Position numbers and translations under genes: made by a program
The notes under the pieces: generated by a model
Databases searched by the model: none
Seen by the model: only the letters and a program-made list of their open reading frames with translations
Told to the model about the DNA's origin: nothing
NCBI GenBank assembly: GCA_013361065.1
Contig: JABWAK010000014.1
Span: 1-41,896, forward strand
Length of the DNA stretch: 41,896 bases
Origin: Bacteroidota bacterium
GTDB taxonomy: Bacteria; Bacteroidota; Ignavibacteria; UBA10030; UBA8401
Direction: 5' to 3'
Shown here: positions 1 through 7,961 of the stretch, piece after piece
Layout: every line of letters starts with the position of its first letter
Numbering within the stretch: position 1 is the stretch's first letter

Positions 1-211
1 ATGACCCGTCCGTGTTCGCAGTATCCTTCCGGAACGGCACATCAAGCGTCACAACGATGCTGTCGATACCGCTGCCGGTGATCGATGTGACCGCCCTCCC
101 GGTGACCGTCACCGTATATTCCGAACCGGGACCGTTCGGGTCCTCGCAGGAGAAGATACCGAGGGTCATCACCAGCAGGATGCTGACAGGGATGCGATTC
201 CAGATTTTCAT
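1..211 (-). CDS. putative lipoprotein, 3' part outside window
   Basis: This is the N-terminal 70 residues of a gene that runs off the left edge; it is not in the ORF track because the stop is missing. The ATG (complement of 209-211) follows a good ribosome binding site, AAGGTGTCCT. The product begins MKIWNRIPVSILLVMTLG and has a hydrophobic stretch ending in IFSC, a plausible lipobox with the acylated Cys at residue 22. What follows is a beta-rich, Gly/Thr-rich segment (VTVTGRAVTSITGSGIDS) reminiscent of carboxypeptidase-regulatory-like or Ig-like beta-sandwich domains, common in surface lipoproteins of Bacteroidota. It lies just beyond the terminator of the pilus operon, so it is probably a separate transcript. 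Function cannot be assigned from this fragment. Confidence 0.7.
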   Translation of the reverse strand, partial: MKIWNRIPVSILLVMTLGIFSCEDPNGPGSEYTVTVTGRAVTSITGSGIDSIVVTLDVPFRKDTANTDGS

Positions 212-233
212 AGGACACCTTCCAGGGATTTCA

Positions 234-278
234 TAAAAAAAGAATTTCGTCCCATCGTACAGCATTGATGAGACGAAA
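234..278 (-). terminator. Rho-independent terminator after the secretin gene
   Basis: On the minus strand TTTCGTCTCATC pairs with GATGGGACGAAA (12 pairs including one G-U) around a 10-base loop, followed at once by TTCTTTTTTT. It sits 23 bases beyond the secretin stop codon. This is a classical intrinsic terminator for the pilT-pilMN-pilOP-pilQ unit. Confidence 0.9.
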
Positions 279-301
279 ACCGTGACTGGGAACACCGATG
301 G

Positions 302-1576
302 TTATTTCTTCGGTTTCAGCCGCTCGAACTCGTTGACGTTGCGTTTCTGAGCCTCTTCGATGGGATTGATCCCCTTCCGCTGAGCAGCCGCCGCCACCCG
401 TTCCTCGATCGTCGGGATGATATCCGCTTTGATCAGGATGATGAGTTCGCGGGTGATCTCGGAGGTCTGATCGAATCCGAAGATGTACTTCAGACCGAAG
501 ACCCACCACGGAAGGTCCTTCAGGATCGGGATACCGCCGCGCGTCACTTCCTCGCTGGTGAAGTACAGACCGCCGATGACGGTCTCTTCACCGTCGAAGA
601 GCACGGAATAGGTCGACGCGGTGGTCTTGGCGATACTCCCGTCCGCCTGTGCGGAACTGTTCTCCGCCATCACTTCCAGATTGATGAACTTGATCCCCTG
701 CTCCTCGTACACGGTCGGCTTCACATTGATGATGATACCGGACGAGATGGCGGTCTTGATCACGTTCCCGGAGAAGTCCTTCGTATCGATATAGATATCA
801 TTGCCGACCTGGATGCGGCCCGGCTTGCCGGAGGAGACGGTCACCGACGGATTGGCGAGCACATCACCAAGACCGGTGCTGGAGAAGAACGACATGAGCG
901 CGGAGATGTTGGCGAAGGCATTCTTCGGTGCAAAGCTGGCCAGGAATCCGACCGCCGTGTTCTGGCTCCCCCCGCCCCCGCCGGTGGTGGTGGTGTTCGG
1001 GTCCTTCACACCGCCGAAGAACTGTCCGCCGAACTTGGTCGTATCGGCTGATTTGTCGCCGTAGAGGAAATTCCAGTTGATGCCGGCATTGAGGGATTTC
1101 TGGACGTTCACGCTGAAGAAGATGGAGGAGATCTTGACGTCCCGCTGCTGCATCAGGAACTTGCCGGTGGTATCGGCAGCGGCCTTCGGCACCATGCCGG
1201 TGCCCGACGAGGTCATGGTCTTCCCGGAGGAATCCTTCACGGCATAGACATAGAAGAACTCCTCACGCTCATCGTACCACATGCCGTTCGTCTTCAGGAT
1301 GTTCTCGAACGCTGCATACCAATAGGTGTTCTCCACATCGACGCCGATCGGCTTCTTGTTACTGCTCACGTCGACGATGATCTTGTTCATGTACTTCTTG
1401 CTGAAGTCGCTGAACAGCAGCATCGCCTTGTCGAACGGCAGCGATTTGGAGATCGAGACGAGCTCTTCCGGCGAGACGTACTCGTTCAGATACATCCGCT
1501 TCTCGCGGTTGGTCTGCGCCGATGCGGCTGCCGCGAGCATCAGGATGCACAGGATGATAGGCAGGATACGGTTCAT
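302..1576 (-). CDS. pilQ: short PilQ/GspD-type secretin
   Basis: Outer-membrane secretin, the ring-shaped channel through which the pilus fibre would leave the cell. The 424-residue product has a Sec signal peptide (1-20, ending ASAQ), one STN/N0-like domain at about 48-112, and a secretin core from about 145. The core is recognised by ANPSVTVSSGKPGRIQVG, the VIGGL strand (333-337), RGGIPILKDLP (346-356), a FG at 366-367 and a final ELIILIKADII strand. A Gly-rich insert with NTTTTGGGGG occurs near 194-203. PilQ proteins are usually 600-900 residues with AMIN, N0 and N1 domains; this one appears to have a single periplasmic domain. It overlaps the upstream pilOP gene by ATGA, so translation is coupled, and it is the last gene of the operon. 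The secretin fold is near certain; the name pilQ rests on the neighbouring pil genes. Confidence 0.88.
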   Translation of the reverse strand: MNRILPIILCILMLAAAASAQTNREKRMYLNEYVSPEELVSISKSLPFDKAMLLFSDFSKKYMNKIIVDVSSNKKPIGVDVENTYWYAAFENILKTNGMWYDEREEFFYVYAVKDSSGKTMTSSGTGMVPKAAADTTGKFLMQQRDVKISSIFFSVNVQKSLNAGINWNFLYGDKSADTTKFGGQFFGGVKDPNTTTTGGGGGSQNTAVGFLASFAPKNAFANISALMSFFSSTGLGDVLANPSVTVSSGKPGRIQVGNDIYIDTKDFSGNVIKTAISSGIIINVKPTVYEEQGIKFINLEVMAENSSAQADGSIAKTTASTYSVLFDGEETVIGGLYFTSEEVTRGGIPILKDLPWWVFGLKYIFGFDQTSEITRELIILIKADIIPTIEERVAAAAQRKGINPIEEAQKRNVNEFERLKPKK

Positions 1577-2475
1577 TGGAGGTCGTCCTTCTCTGAATTC
1601 TCGAATTGAATGGTCAGGCGCTTGGTCCGCTGGATCCCTCCGTCGTTCAACACGAACTCCACCACGCCTTCCCGCGGAATGATATTGGTCACTTTACCGA
1701 GGAAGACCTCGTCCCCCACCTGCAGCGTGATCAGCTTCCCTTCTTCGTTCATCACCAGCGCTTTGCCGTTGGCGGTCGCCTTCAGCGATACACGGTCCAC
1801 ATCGACGAGCTTCCGGGGGTTGGCCGGGGTCCGCTGGAGGATGCTGGGCTGGAACGGATTGGACATGATCGGCTGCGGCGCAGAATCGGGACGCATCACC
1901 GGCATGCCAAGGGTCGCTTCGCTGGTGAAGTAGGCCTCGATGTCCATATCGTACTGCAGACTGATCTGCGGGCGCTCCAGCGAATCGGCGCCGGTCTCGC
2001 TGCTGACCAGGACCAGATTCCTGATCTTGTACAGCTTCCGTCCGTTCTCGAGCAGCCAGATGAACCGGAAGATGTTCGGGAACTCCGATGTCCCGGTGAT
2101 CTTGTAGGTGTTGTAGCCGATGGTCCCTTCGTTCTTGGTACCGGTGAGTGCCAGGTTCATCTTCAGCTGCTGTGCACCGCTCTCGTCGATGATGTCGCTC
2201 AGGTAGCCGTACGTCTGCGATGAGACATCGGAGGCGGAGATCTCCTTCACGCGGTTGTTCCACCGGTGGAGGGTTTCCCGCAGTTTCGCCTGGTTCTCCT
2301 CGATGGCCGCCAGCTGTGCCGTGTTGTCCTGCAACTGCGCTTCGATCTTCTTGGCTTCCTTCAGGTTCGCCGCGATCTTGTTCGGCTGATAGAACATGGT
2401 GATGTATCCCCCGAAGAGGGAGACGACGAGGATGATCACCGCCAGTGCTATGGTATTTCGAAGTTTATAGGACAC
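1573..2475 (-). CDS. PilO-PilP fusion, pilus alignment subcomplex
   Basis: A 300-residue inner-membrane protein that appears to join two alignment-complex subunits. Residues 8-26 form one transmembrane helix after a short cytoplasmic tail. About 35-72 is a coiled coil, and about 80-185 looks like the PilO ferredoxin-like domain (TYKITGTSEFPNIFRFIWLLE). A Pro-rich linker follows with SNPFQPS (205-211), resembling the D/N-P-F motif that precedes the PilP fold. Residues 225-290 read like a PilP/GspC homology-region beta domain (ALVMNEEGKLITLQVGDEVF). PilP normally links PilNO to PilQ in the periplasm, so the fusion would tether the secretin directly to the inner membrane. It lies between pilMN (8 bases) and pilQ (ATGA overlap). 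No separate pilP lipoprotein gene exists in the cluster. The assignment is from pattern and position, not alignment. Confidence 0.78.
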   Translation of the reverse strand: MSYKLRNTIALAVIILVVSLFGGYITMFYQPNKIAANLKEAKKIEAQLQDNTAQLAAIEENQAKLRETLHRWNNRVKEISASDVSSQTYGYLSDIIDESGAQQLKMNLALTGTKNEGTIGYNTYKITGTSEFPNIFRFIWLLENGRKLYKIRNLVLVSSETGADSLERPQISLQYDMDIEAYFTSEATLGMPVMRPDSAPQPIMSNPFQPSILQRTPANPRKLVDVDRVSLKATANGKALVMNEEGKLITLQVGDEVFLGKVTNIIPREGVVEFVLNDGGIQRTKRLTIQFENSEKDDLQ

Positions 2476-2483
2476 GGTGCTCC

Positions 2484-4043
2484 TTACTCATCCTTGACCT
2501 GGGAATGGACCACCAGATTGAATCGGTACACATCCTTCCCGCGGATGTTCTCGATGTCCACCGCCTGCAGCGTAGCATTCTCGAACATGTTGGCAATGCG
2601 CGGGATGCGCTGTCGGTAGACCGTGTACCCGGTGAGGTTCATGGAGGTATCACCGCGGGCGGAGATATCCTTGATCCAGACCGCATTGACGCTCTCCATC
2701 GTCCCGGTGAGATGGTTGAACATCTTGCTCCACCGGTTGTAATTCGGCATCAGCTGGTCGTAAACCTTCAGTGCCGACTCATACTGTGCGTTCCGGGCGA
2801 TCAGATCGTCCAGGATCCCCTGGAGCCGCTGGTTCTCGGCGAGTTTCTCCTGCTTCTTCTGCAGGTCCGCACGGGAGCGGCGGACATCATCGTTCAGTTC
2901 GGCGAACCGCGACGTGAAGAAGAAGGTGACGCCGAAGATCACCAGGAGCAGCAGGTACCCGTGCCATGCCAGCTTGAAGACCTTCTGGCCTTCACGGTAG
3001 CTGGTCGGGAGCAGGTCGATGTCGTAATACCGTTTGTTCTTCGGTTCCAGCGCCCGCATCGCCGATGCGATCGGGATGGCGTATTCAGAGATGATCGTCT
3101 CGGGATTGTCCTGGAATTCGGACATGTCCAGCGTCGGCGAGACGAGGTACTCGATCGGTGCTTCCGCGAACTGCGGTGCAAGGAACTGTTTCAGGTCGAT
3201 CTTCACTGCTTCGCCCGCCAGGAAGATCCGGTCGATCCGCACGATGCCGGCACTGTCCTGTTCGAGCAGGATACGGGAATAGATGGTGTTCTCGATGTTC
3301 GGCGTGAGCCGCCCTTCACTGATCACCGGCGCGAAATGGAAGAAGAACTCCCCTTTCATGAAGATCAGGCGGCTGAACTCGGTACCGACATAGACGATGA
3401 TGGAGACCTCGGACTCGCCCAATTCATAATTGGTCCGGACCATGTTCATCAGGGAGATATCGGAGGTCTCGACGAACTGGAGTTTCGGGGTCCGTTTGCC
3501 GAGGAAATCCCGCACACTGTCGATCAGGTCCAGCAGACCGAGCCCGTCCTCACGGATCACCGACAGGATCTGTCCTTCGGCGGCCGGGATATAGGAGAGG
3601 GAGTCGATGGTGGGCTTCACGGAGCGGGTGGCCGCGAGTTCATCGACCAGCTTTTTCTTCAGCTTCATCCCGGACAGGCCGAAATTATCCTCGAATTGCT
3701 GGTAATAGATGCTCGGTTCGGAGATGGAATAGACCAGTTTATAGGCGGAGGTCGGGTACTCGGCAAGAAGACCGATGATCACCTCGCTGTTGGAGGCGCC
3801 GCCGCTCGCTTCGGCGAACTCGTCCTTCACCCCGCTCGCTTCCAGCGAATCCATCATATCGAAGCTGTCGGAACCACCGTCCGCGCCGGCGACCCGCTCC
3901 TCGAGACGCTTCACCAGATTCACCGTGCGGACATCGTGGAGCGTGATGCGCTTGTTCTTCAGCGCCAAATGGACGAACTTGACATCCAAGCCGTCCACGA
4001 AAATCCCGAGTATCGTTTTGCCTTCGCCTTTGGTGTATGGCAT
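2484..4043 (-). CDS. PilM-PilN fusion, pilus alignment subcomplex
   Basis: A 519-residue fusion of cytoplasmic PilM and inner-membrane PilN. Residues 1-335 resemble the PilM/FtsA actin-like fold: ILGIFVDGLDVKFVHL (11-26) stands where the phosphate-1 motif lies, SIIVYVGTEFSRLIFMKG (214-231) fits phosphate-2, and RIFLAGEA (272-279) fits the adenosine motif. At 341-346 DIDLLP matches the short NLLP segment by which PilN docks onto PilM. Then come a membrane helix (about 358-377), a coiled coil (380-425) and a PilN-like periplasmic domain ending SMNLTGYTVYRQRIPRIANM. In most bacteria PilM and PilN are separate and bind through this peptide; here they are one chain. The phosphate-1 motif is degenerate compared with GIDIGS, so nucleotide binding is uncertain. 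An acidic, low-complexity loop (52-85) is inserted near the N-terminus. It starts 4 bases after pilT. Confidence 0.82.
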   Translation of the reverse strand: MPYTKGEGKTILGIFVDGLDVKFVHLALKNKRITLHDVRTVNLVKRLEERVAGADGGSDSFDMMDSLEASGVKDEFAEASGGASNSEVIIGLLAEYPTSAYKLVYSISEPSIYYQQFEDNFGLSGMKLKKKLVDELAATRSVKPTIDSLSYIPAAEGQILSVIREDGLGLLDLIDSVRDFLGKRTPKLQFVETSDISLMNMVRTNYELGESEVSIIVYVGTEFSRLIFMKGEFFFHFAPVISEGRLTPNIENTIYSRILLEQDSAGIVRIDRIFLAGEAVKIDLKQFLAPQFAEAPIEYLVSPTLDMSEFQDNPETIISEYAIPIASAMRALEPKNKRYYDIDLLPTSYREGQKVFKLAWHGYLLLLVIFGVTFFFTSRFAELNDDVRRSRADLQKKQEKLAENQRLQGILDDLIARNAQYESALKVYDQLMPNYNRWSKMFNHLTGTMESVNAVWIKDISARGDTSMNLTGYTVYRQRIPRIANMFENATLQAVDIENIRGKDVYRFNLVVHSQVKDE

Positions 4044-4047
4044 ACCG

Positions 4048-5307
4048 TCACGTATTGATGATCTGCTGCATGCGTTTCTTGTTGTTTGCGTAGTTCATCG
4101 CATTCTCCATGGAGATCTTCTTCTGCTGATAGAGACGCTTCAGGTCCTGCTCCATCGTCTGCATCCCGATCTCCCCCGACTCCTGGATCATCTGATAGAT
4201 CTCCCCCGTATTCCCGTTCTTGATGGCGGCACGGACCGACGGGTTCATGATCATGATCTCCCGTGCGGCGACCCGTTTGCCGTCCAGCGACGGGATGAGT
4301 TTCTGGGACAGCACCATCTTGCAGACGTCGGCGAACCGCATCCGCACCCGGTCCTGCTCCACATGCGGCACTTCGCCGATGATACGGTCGATACTCTCCA
4401 CCGCCGAGGCGGTATGCAGTGTGGAGAACACTTTATGACCGCTGTCGGTGATCTCCAGACCGGTCATGATGGTCTCTGGATCGCGCATCTCACCGATCAT
4501 GATGATATCCGGGTCCTGCCGCAGCGCCTGGATCGCACCGTCCTTGAACGACAGTACATCGCGGCCCACCTCGCGGTGCCGGACGATACACCGGTCGGAA
4601 CGGTGCACATATTCCACGGGGGAAGCGACGATACAGATATGTCCATCCACCGTATGGTTGTTCAGATCGATCATCGCGTCCAGTGTGGTGCTCTTTCCGG
4701 AACCGGTGATACCGGTGATCAGGATGAGCCCTTCCTTGGTGTGCGCGAGACTGACGATCTTCGTAACGTTCGGATGCAGTTCCAGTGATTTGTACGGACG
4801 CACAGTGGCATTGATGGCGCGCATGTTCAATGCCAGCTGATCGAGGTCCATGTACGCATCGGCGCGGTACCGGTTCATCTTATCGCCGTCCACCACCATG
4901 TAGGAGAAGTCAAGATTCTTCATCTCATACAGGAACTGCCGCTGACGGGCGGAGATGAGCGACTGGATGAGGATGTTGGTCTCATCCACAGAGAGGGACT
5001 CGAGTGTCGGATCGGGTTTCTTGGCACCGAAGATACGGTACCACACTTTGCCGTGCCCGCCGAAGCCGCCGAAATCGATGTCCGACGCATTGATGAGTGA
5101 CATCCGGAGCAGCAGGCATTCCACGAAACTCTTCAACGCATGCTTATGTTCGAGCGGGAGCTTCTCGACGAAATCACCAATGAAGATCTGCCGTTCAAGT
5201 CCCTGTGTAGACGACGGTATCTGCGCGATCACCTGACCGAGGATGGTCTTTGCACCGGAAACGATCTCCGCCGGGATGACCAGGGACGCAGTGGGGATTA
5301 CAGGCAT
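4048..5307 (-). CDS. pilT: PilT-family pilus retraction ATPase
   Basis: Hexameric cytoplasmic ATPase that would depolymerise the pilus and power retraction. The 419-residue product has Walker A GITGSGKST (199-207), Walker B IIMIGEMRD (268-276), the RHREVGRD segment (243-250), STLHT (295-299) and the PilT-like C-terminal GMQTMEQDL (381-389). Together these distinguish it from PilB, and the tetracysteine zinc site of PilB is absent. The Asp box is unusual: the family consensus (T)IEDPVE is here IVASPVEYVH (226-235), so the first acidic pair is replaced by Ala-Ser. There is an extra N-terminal segment of about 50 residues. It is the first gene of a unit with its own strong promoter about 90 bases upstream. 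No convincing Shine-Dalgarno precedes the ATG. Assignment to PilT/PilU is strong; which of the two is not resolved. Confidence 0.9.
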   Translation of the reverse strand: MPVIPTASLVIPAEIVSGAKTILGQVIAQIPSSTQGLERQIFIGDFVEKLPLEHKHALKSFVECLLLRMSLINASDIDFGGFGGHGKVWYRIFGAKKPDPTLESLSVDETNILIQSLISARQRQFLYEMKNLDFSYMVVDGDKMNRYRADAYMDLDQLALNMRAINATVRPYKSLELHPNVTKIVSLAHTKEGLILITGITGSGKSTTLDAMIDLNNHTVDGHICIVASPVEYVHRSDRCIVRHREVGRDVLSFKDGAIQALRQDPDIIMIGEMRDPETIMTGLEITDSGHKVFSTLHTASAVESIDRIIGEVPHVEQDRVRMRFADVCKMVLSQKLIPSLDGKRVAAREIMIMNPSVRAAIKNGNTGEIYQMIQESGEIGMQTMEQDLKRLYQQKKISMENAMNYANNKKRMQQIINT

Positions 5308-5400
5308 AGGATAATTGGGCCGGTCATTGAGAGTACAGCAACTCGCACGGACTAATGGGTTTAGCTCAGATGCTCAAGTAAAACATTAAATGTTGGAGAG

Positions 5401-5429
5401 AATATATTGAAAGGGCTGTTGAATGTCAA
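5401..5429 (-). promoter_or_regulatory. sigma-70-type promoter for the pilT operon
   Basis: On the minus strand TTGACA (5424-5429) and TATATT (5401-5406) are separated by exactly 17 bases, close to the sigma-70 consensus. Transcription would start near 5394, leaving a leader of about 87 bases before pilT. The -35 box lies inside a perfect inverted repeat, CTGTTGA-CAT-TCAACAG (5416-5432), a possible operator. The leader has no obvious riboswitch. Confidence 0.72.
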
Positions 5430-5442
5430 CAGAACCGCCATA

Positions 5443-6678
5443 TTATTCAAACCAGGAGAGTACTTCGAACGAATTATTGACCGTTGGATTTGGGAAGTCC
5501 TCAGGAGGATCATCTTCGAACCGATTATCGTATTTCATGTAGAATTTGGCACCTTTTGTCGCACCGGTACCGAAATCGGTGGAATTGATCTCCCGTGTAA
5601 TGAGGGATCCGACAATCTTCAATTGTTTGGATGGATTGGTATTTGCCAATGTACCGCCAAGGGTCGCTTTTGTATTGGTAAAATAGGCTCCATCCATTCG
5701 GATGGGAAGCGTATTGATCGTGATATCGCCGGCACTGACCAGGCCGAGTTTATCAGTAGAAGAAGGATTGGTCAACGGATCGGTGTTGTATTGAAGATTT
5801 CCATCGATATACGTGGCCCCTACCGTAGAGGTCGGAGTTGTGCTGGAGGGGGATACTGTGGATGTGATGGTCACTTCCCCTTTCACAGTGCCCTGTACGT
5901 GTAACGCACCGTTGACAATAGCGATCTTCCCGTTCGGCGCGAAAGTGGTGATGTTGACCGGAGCCCCCCAGGCTGCTCCGGAATTGGTCTTATACTCCAC
6001 CATTCCCACACCGGCAACGACGGAGAATCTCAACCACATCTCTCCGCCCACCTTATAATTATTCGTTCCGCCGCTGGTCGATGCATCGGATGCAATGGAG
6101 GCGGCATTGGAGGAATAGGATGGGAATGAGACGTTCACACCTTCCTGGTATCCGCCAAGGAACGTGGGAGTACCAGAGGTTGTCTGAAGGGAACCCATCG
6201 TCGCCTTCCCTGTAAAAACGGGGTTCCCTTGGGTAACGAGTTTATTATTGAAATGGATCGGTCCGTCGACCGTATCACCGGAACGGAGTTTTGCTGCGGC
6301 AGAGACATTCCCGCTGTACATCGCGAATTTAGCGATGGAACTCGGACTGAGCAGGATACGGACGACATGGGTGTCCTGCTGGAAGATACCGGTGGAGGTC
6401 AGCAGGACCTTGCCAACATACGTCGTGGTATCAACGGTCACGGTGAACCGGCCATCATTCATCGCGACATTGGTGAAACCGGTGCGCCAATTGCTGTTCA
6501 TGAAGATCTGATTGCACGCCAGATTCGCACCGGCCTCGGCGATATTGTACGTCTGCGTCGATTCGTAATAATCGATCGCATTGGAGAAGGCCTCCGTCCC
6601 GCTGTCGCTCATCGTCTTCCCGAAGAACAGGAAGATGAAGGTCATCCCCATCACCATATAGATCGCCGATCGTCCCAT
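5443..6678 (-). CDS. PilX-like large minor pilin
   Basis: A 411-residue protein with a single N-terminal hydrophobic helix (MGRSAIYMVMGMTFIFLFFG) and a long, Ser/Thr/Gly-rich beta-type extracellular part. Its position as last of three pilin-like genes and the helix-first layout fit PilX-like proteins, which cap or prime pili. The segment TYNIAEAGANLACNQIF (43-59) resembles the region after the helix in PilX-like proteins, where 'AEAG' is typical. The C-terminus has KYDNRFEDDPPEDFPNP, recalling endings of large minor pilins. The start is fixed by AGGAGAGGGT before ATG. Gly at residue 2 is shared with the other pilin-like genes here. An adhesin or tip function is possible but unproven. It starts 8 bases after the previous pilin-like gene. 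Confidence 0.68.
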   Translation of the reverse strand: MGRSAIYMVMGMTFIFLFFGKTMSDSGTEAFSNAIDYYESTQTYNIAEAGANLACNQIFMNSNWRTGFTNVAMNDGRFTVTVDTTTYVGKVLLTSTGIFQQDTHVVRILLSPSSIAKFAMYSGNVSAAAKLRSGDTVDGPIHFNNKLVTQGNPVFTGKATMGSLQTTSGTPTFLGGYQEGVNVSFPSYSSNAASIASDASTSGGTNNYKVGGEMWLRFSVVAGVGMVEYKTNSGAAWGAPVNITTFAPNGKIAIVNGALHVQGTVKGEVTITSTVSPSSTTPTSTVGATYIDGNLQYNTDPLTNPSSTDKLGLVSAGDITINTLPIRMDGAYFTNTKATLGGTLANTNPSKQLKIVGSLITREINSTDFGTGATKGAKFYMKYDNRFEDDPPEDFPNPTVNNSFEVLSWFE

Positions 6679-6686
6679 ACCCTCTC

Positions 6687-7331
6687 CTACCGGTTGTTCA
6701 GATTCTTCGCCACCAACCGCACCTGCCGCCAGAAGGCGCTCTGGTAGACGGTATCGTAGGTGGCCGTGTTATAGTACTTCGTCCATTTCACCGGATGCTC
6801 GACCTGGATCGTGATCTGCATGTACTGGATCAGCTGACAACTATCCACCGGTGTGCTCAGTTTGTTGCGTAGCGCATCGTAATACTGCAGATTGAAGGTG
6901 GAGACGCCCATGTAGACACCGATCGGAGTGGCATTGTTCTCCACACGATAGATAAGTCGGTCGTTCGGATTCGGTGTAGAGGTGAGTTCGGAGGTCGGTC
7001 CGATGTAATAGGTGAGCGAATCGAGCACTCCGTCCCCGTACGGATTGGCAACGGTCGGAAGATCGGTCCAGAAGATGATCTTGGAGGTATCGGCATACCG
7101 GATAGCGAGCGTCGGCGAACTGATCACTTCGTAATCCTTGCAGTACGCGATCTTGCGGAAGTCATGTTCCAGCAGTTCGGAGACCGCGACCAGGTTCTGC
7201 TGCACGATCAGGTCCTCACGGAACGCGGACATGTTCTCCATCGTACTGCCGTTCAGGCGGAGCGCGATGAGCATCAGCGTCCCGAAGACGATGGTCGAAG
7301 CGATGAGATCCAGTATGGTCTGTGAGCCCAT
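6687..7331 (-). CDS. PilW/PulJ-like minor pilin
   Basis: A 214-residue protein with an N-terminal hydrophobic helix (MGSQTILDLIASTIVFGTLML) followed by MSAFREDLIVQQNLVAVSELLEHDFRKI, the amphipathic continuation typical of PulJ/PilW-type pseudopilins. The rest is a beta-rich globular domain ending near the C-terminus with WRQVRLVAKNLNNR. There is no Glu at mature position 5; an Asp lies one residue later (TILD). The ATG follows AAGGACCGTTCCC, a good ribosome binding site. It lies 11 bases from the upstream and 8 bases from the downstream pilin-like gene, so the three form one block and probably build one tip complex. Confidence 0.7.
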   Translation of the reverse strand: MGSQTILDLIASTIVFGTLMLIALRLNGSTMENMSAFREDLIVQQNLVAVSELLEHDFRKIAYCKDYEVISSPTLAIRYADTSKIIFWTDLPTVANPYGDGVLDSLTYYIGPTSELTSTPNPNDRLIYRVENNATPIGVYMGVSTFNLQYYDALRNKLSTPVDSCQLIQYMQITIQVEHPVKWTKYYNTATYDTVYQSAFWRQVRLVAKNLNNR

Positions 7332-7342
7332 GGGAACGGTCC

Positions 7343-7879
7343 TTACCGGAAGTACCAGTAACTGAAGATGGAGCGGAACTTCAATGTATCCTGCACCGGA
7401 ACATCGAGGGAGTAATCCATCATATACGGGCTCGTCACGTAGACGGTGATCATCTTGTTGAACGACTTCGACGTGGTCGTGGTGAACGACGTCGGCGGCG
7501 TGACCGTCAGGTAATCGATACGTGCCGTGGTATAGAAGATCGCGGAGTTCGGGATGGTATCGATCTTCACATAATTATGGTAATCGTCCACATCATCGAA
7601 CAGAAGGTAATTGGTCTCCCCCGTTTCGGCGCCAAAGCTGGCGGAAGCGGTCAGCGAAGAGACCTGCGTGGAGGTCAGGAACGTATCGACGGTTGCCTCA
7701 TCGAAGGCGAGGTCATGGGCATACTCCAGCATGGATGTGCCGAGCGAGGTCGCCGTGATGCGGTACTCGGCGACATCCTTCGTCGAACCGACCTCGAGGA
7801 CGGTCCGGTTGACGGTGAGGATCAACCGTCCCATCAGCATGAGTGCCATGATGGTCAATAATGTCTGCCCGAGTCCCAT
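7343..7879 (-). CDS. minor pilin-like protein (PilV/FimT type)
   Basis: A 178-residue protein whose N-terminus, MGLGQTLLTIMALMLMGRLIL, is a hydrophobic pilin-like helix, followed by TVLEVGSTKDVAEYRITATSLGTSMLEYAHDLAFDE, a pseudopilin-like helical extension. The remainder is a Ser/Thr-rich beta domain ending SIFSYWYFR. The start is fixed by TAGGATATC-ATG, and an in-frame TAG lies three codons upstream, so no longer leader exists. It is first in the block of three minor pilin-like genes, 82 bases after pilB. The identity as a minor pilin is supported by layout and neighbours rather than by a strong family motif. Confidence 0.65.
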   Translation of the reverse strand: MGLGQTLLTIMALMLMGRLILTVNRTVLEVGSTKDVAEYRITATSLGTSMLEYAHDLAFDEATVDTFLTSTQVSSLTASASFGAETGETNYLLFDDVDDYHNYVKIDTIPNSAIFYTTARIDYLTVTPPTSFTTTTSKSFNKMITVYVTSPYMMDYSLDVPVQDTLKFRSIFSYWYFR

Positions 7880-7961
7880 GATATCCTATCCGTTGATCCA
7901 ATGTCCGGACTTTTGCATCATCCGGCCGTGAGAGAGCGCACACCGCTCCGTTCCAGTACGG

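Noticed and set aside
2445-4058. 537-aa plus-strand ORF
   Set aside because: Antisense shadow of the PilM-PilN fusion gene; no recognisable motif and His/Asp-rich low-information sequence.
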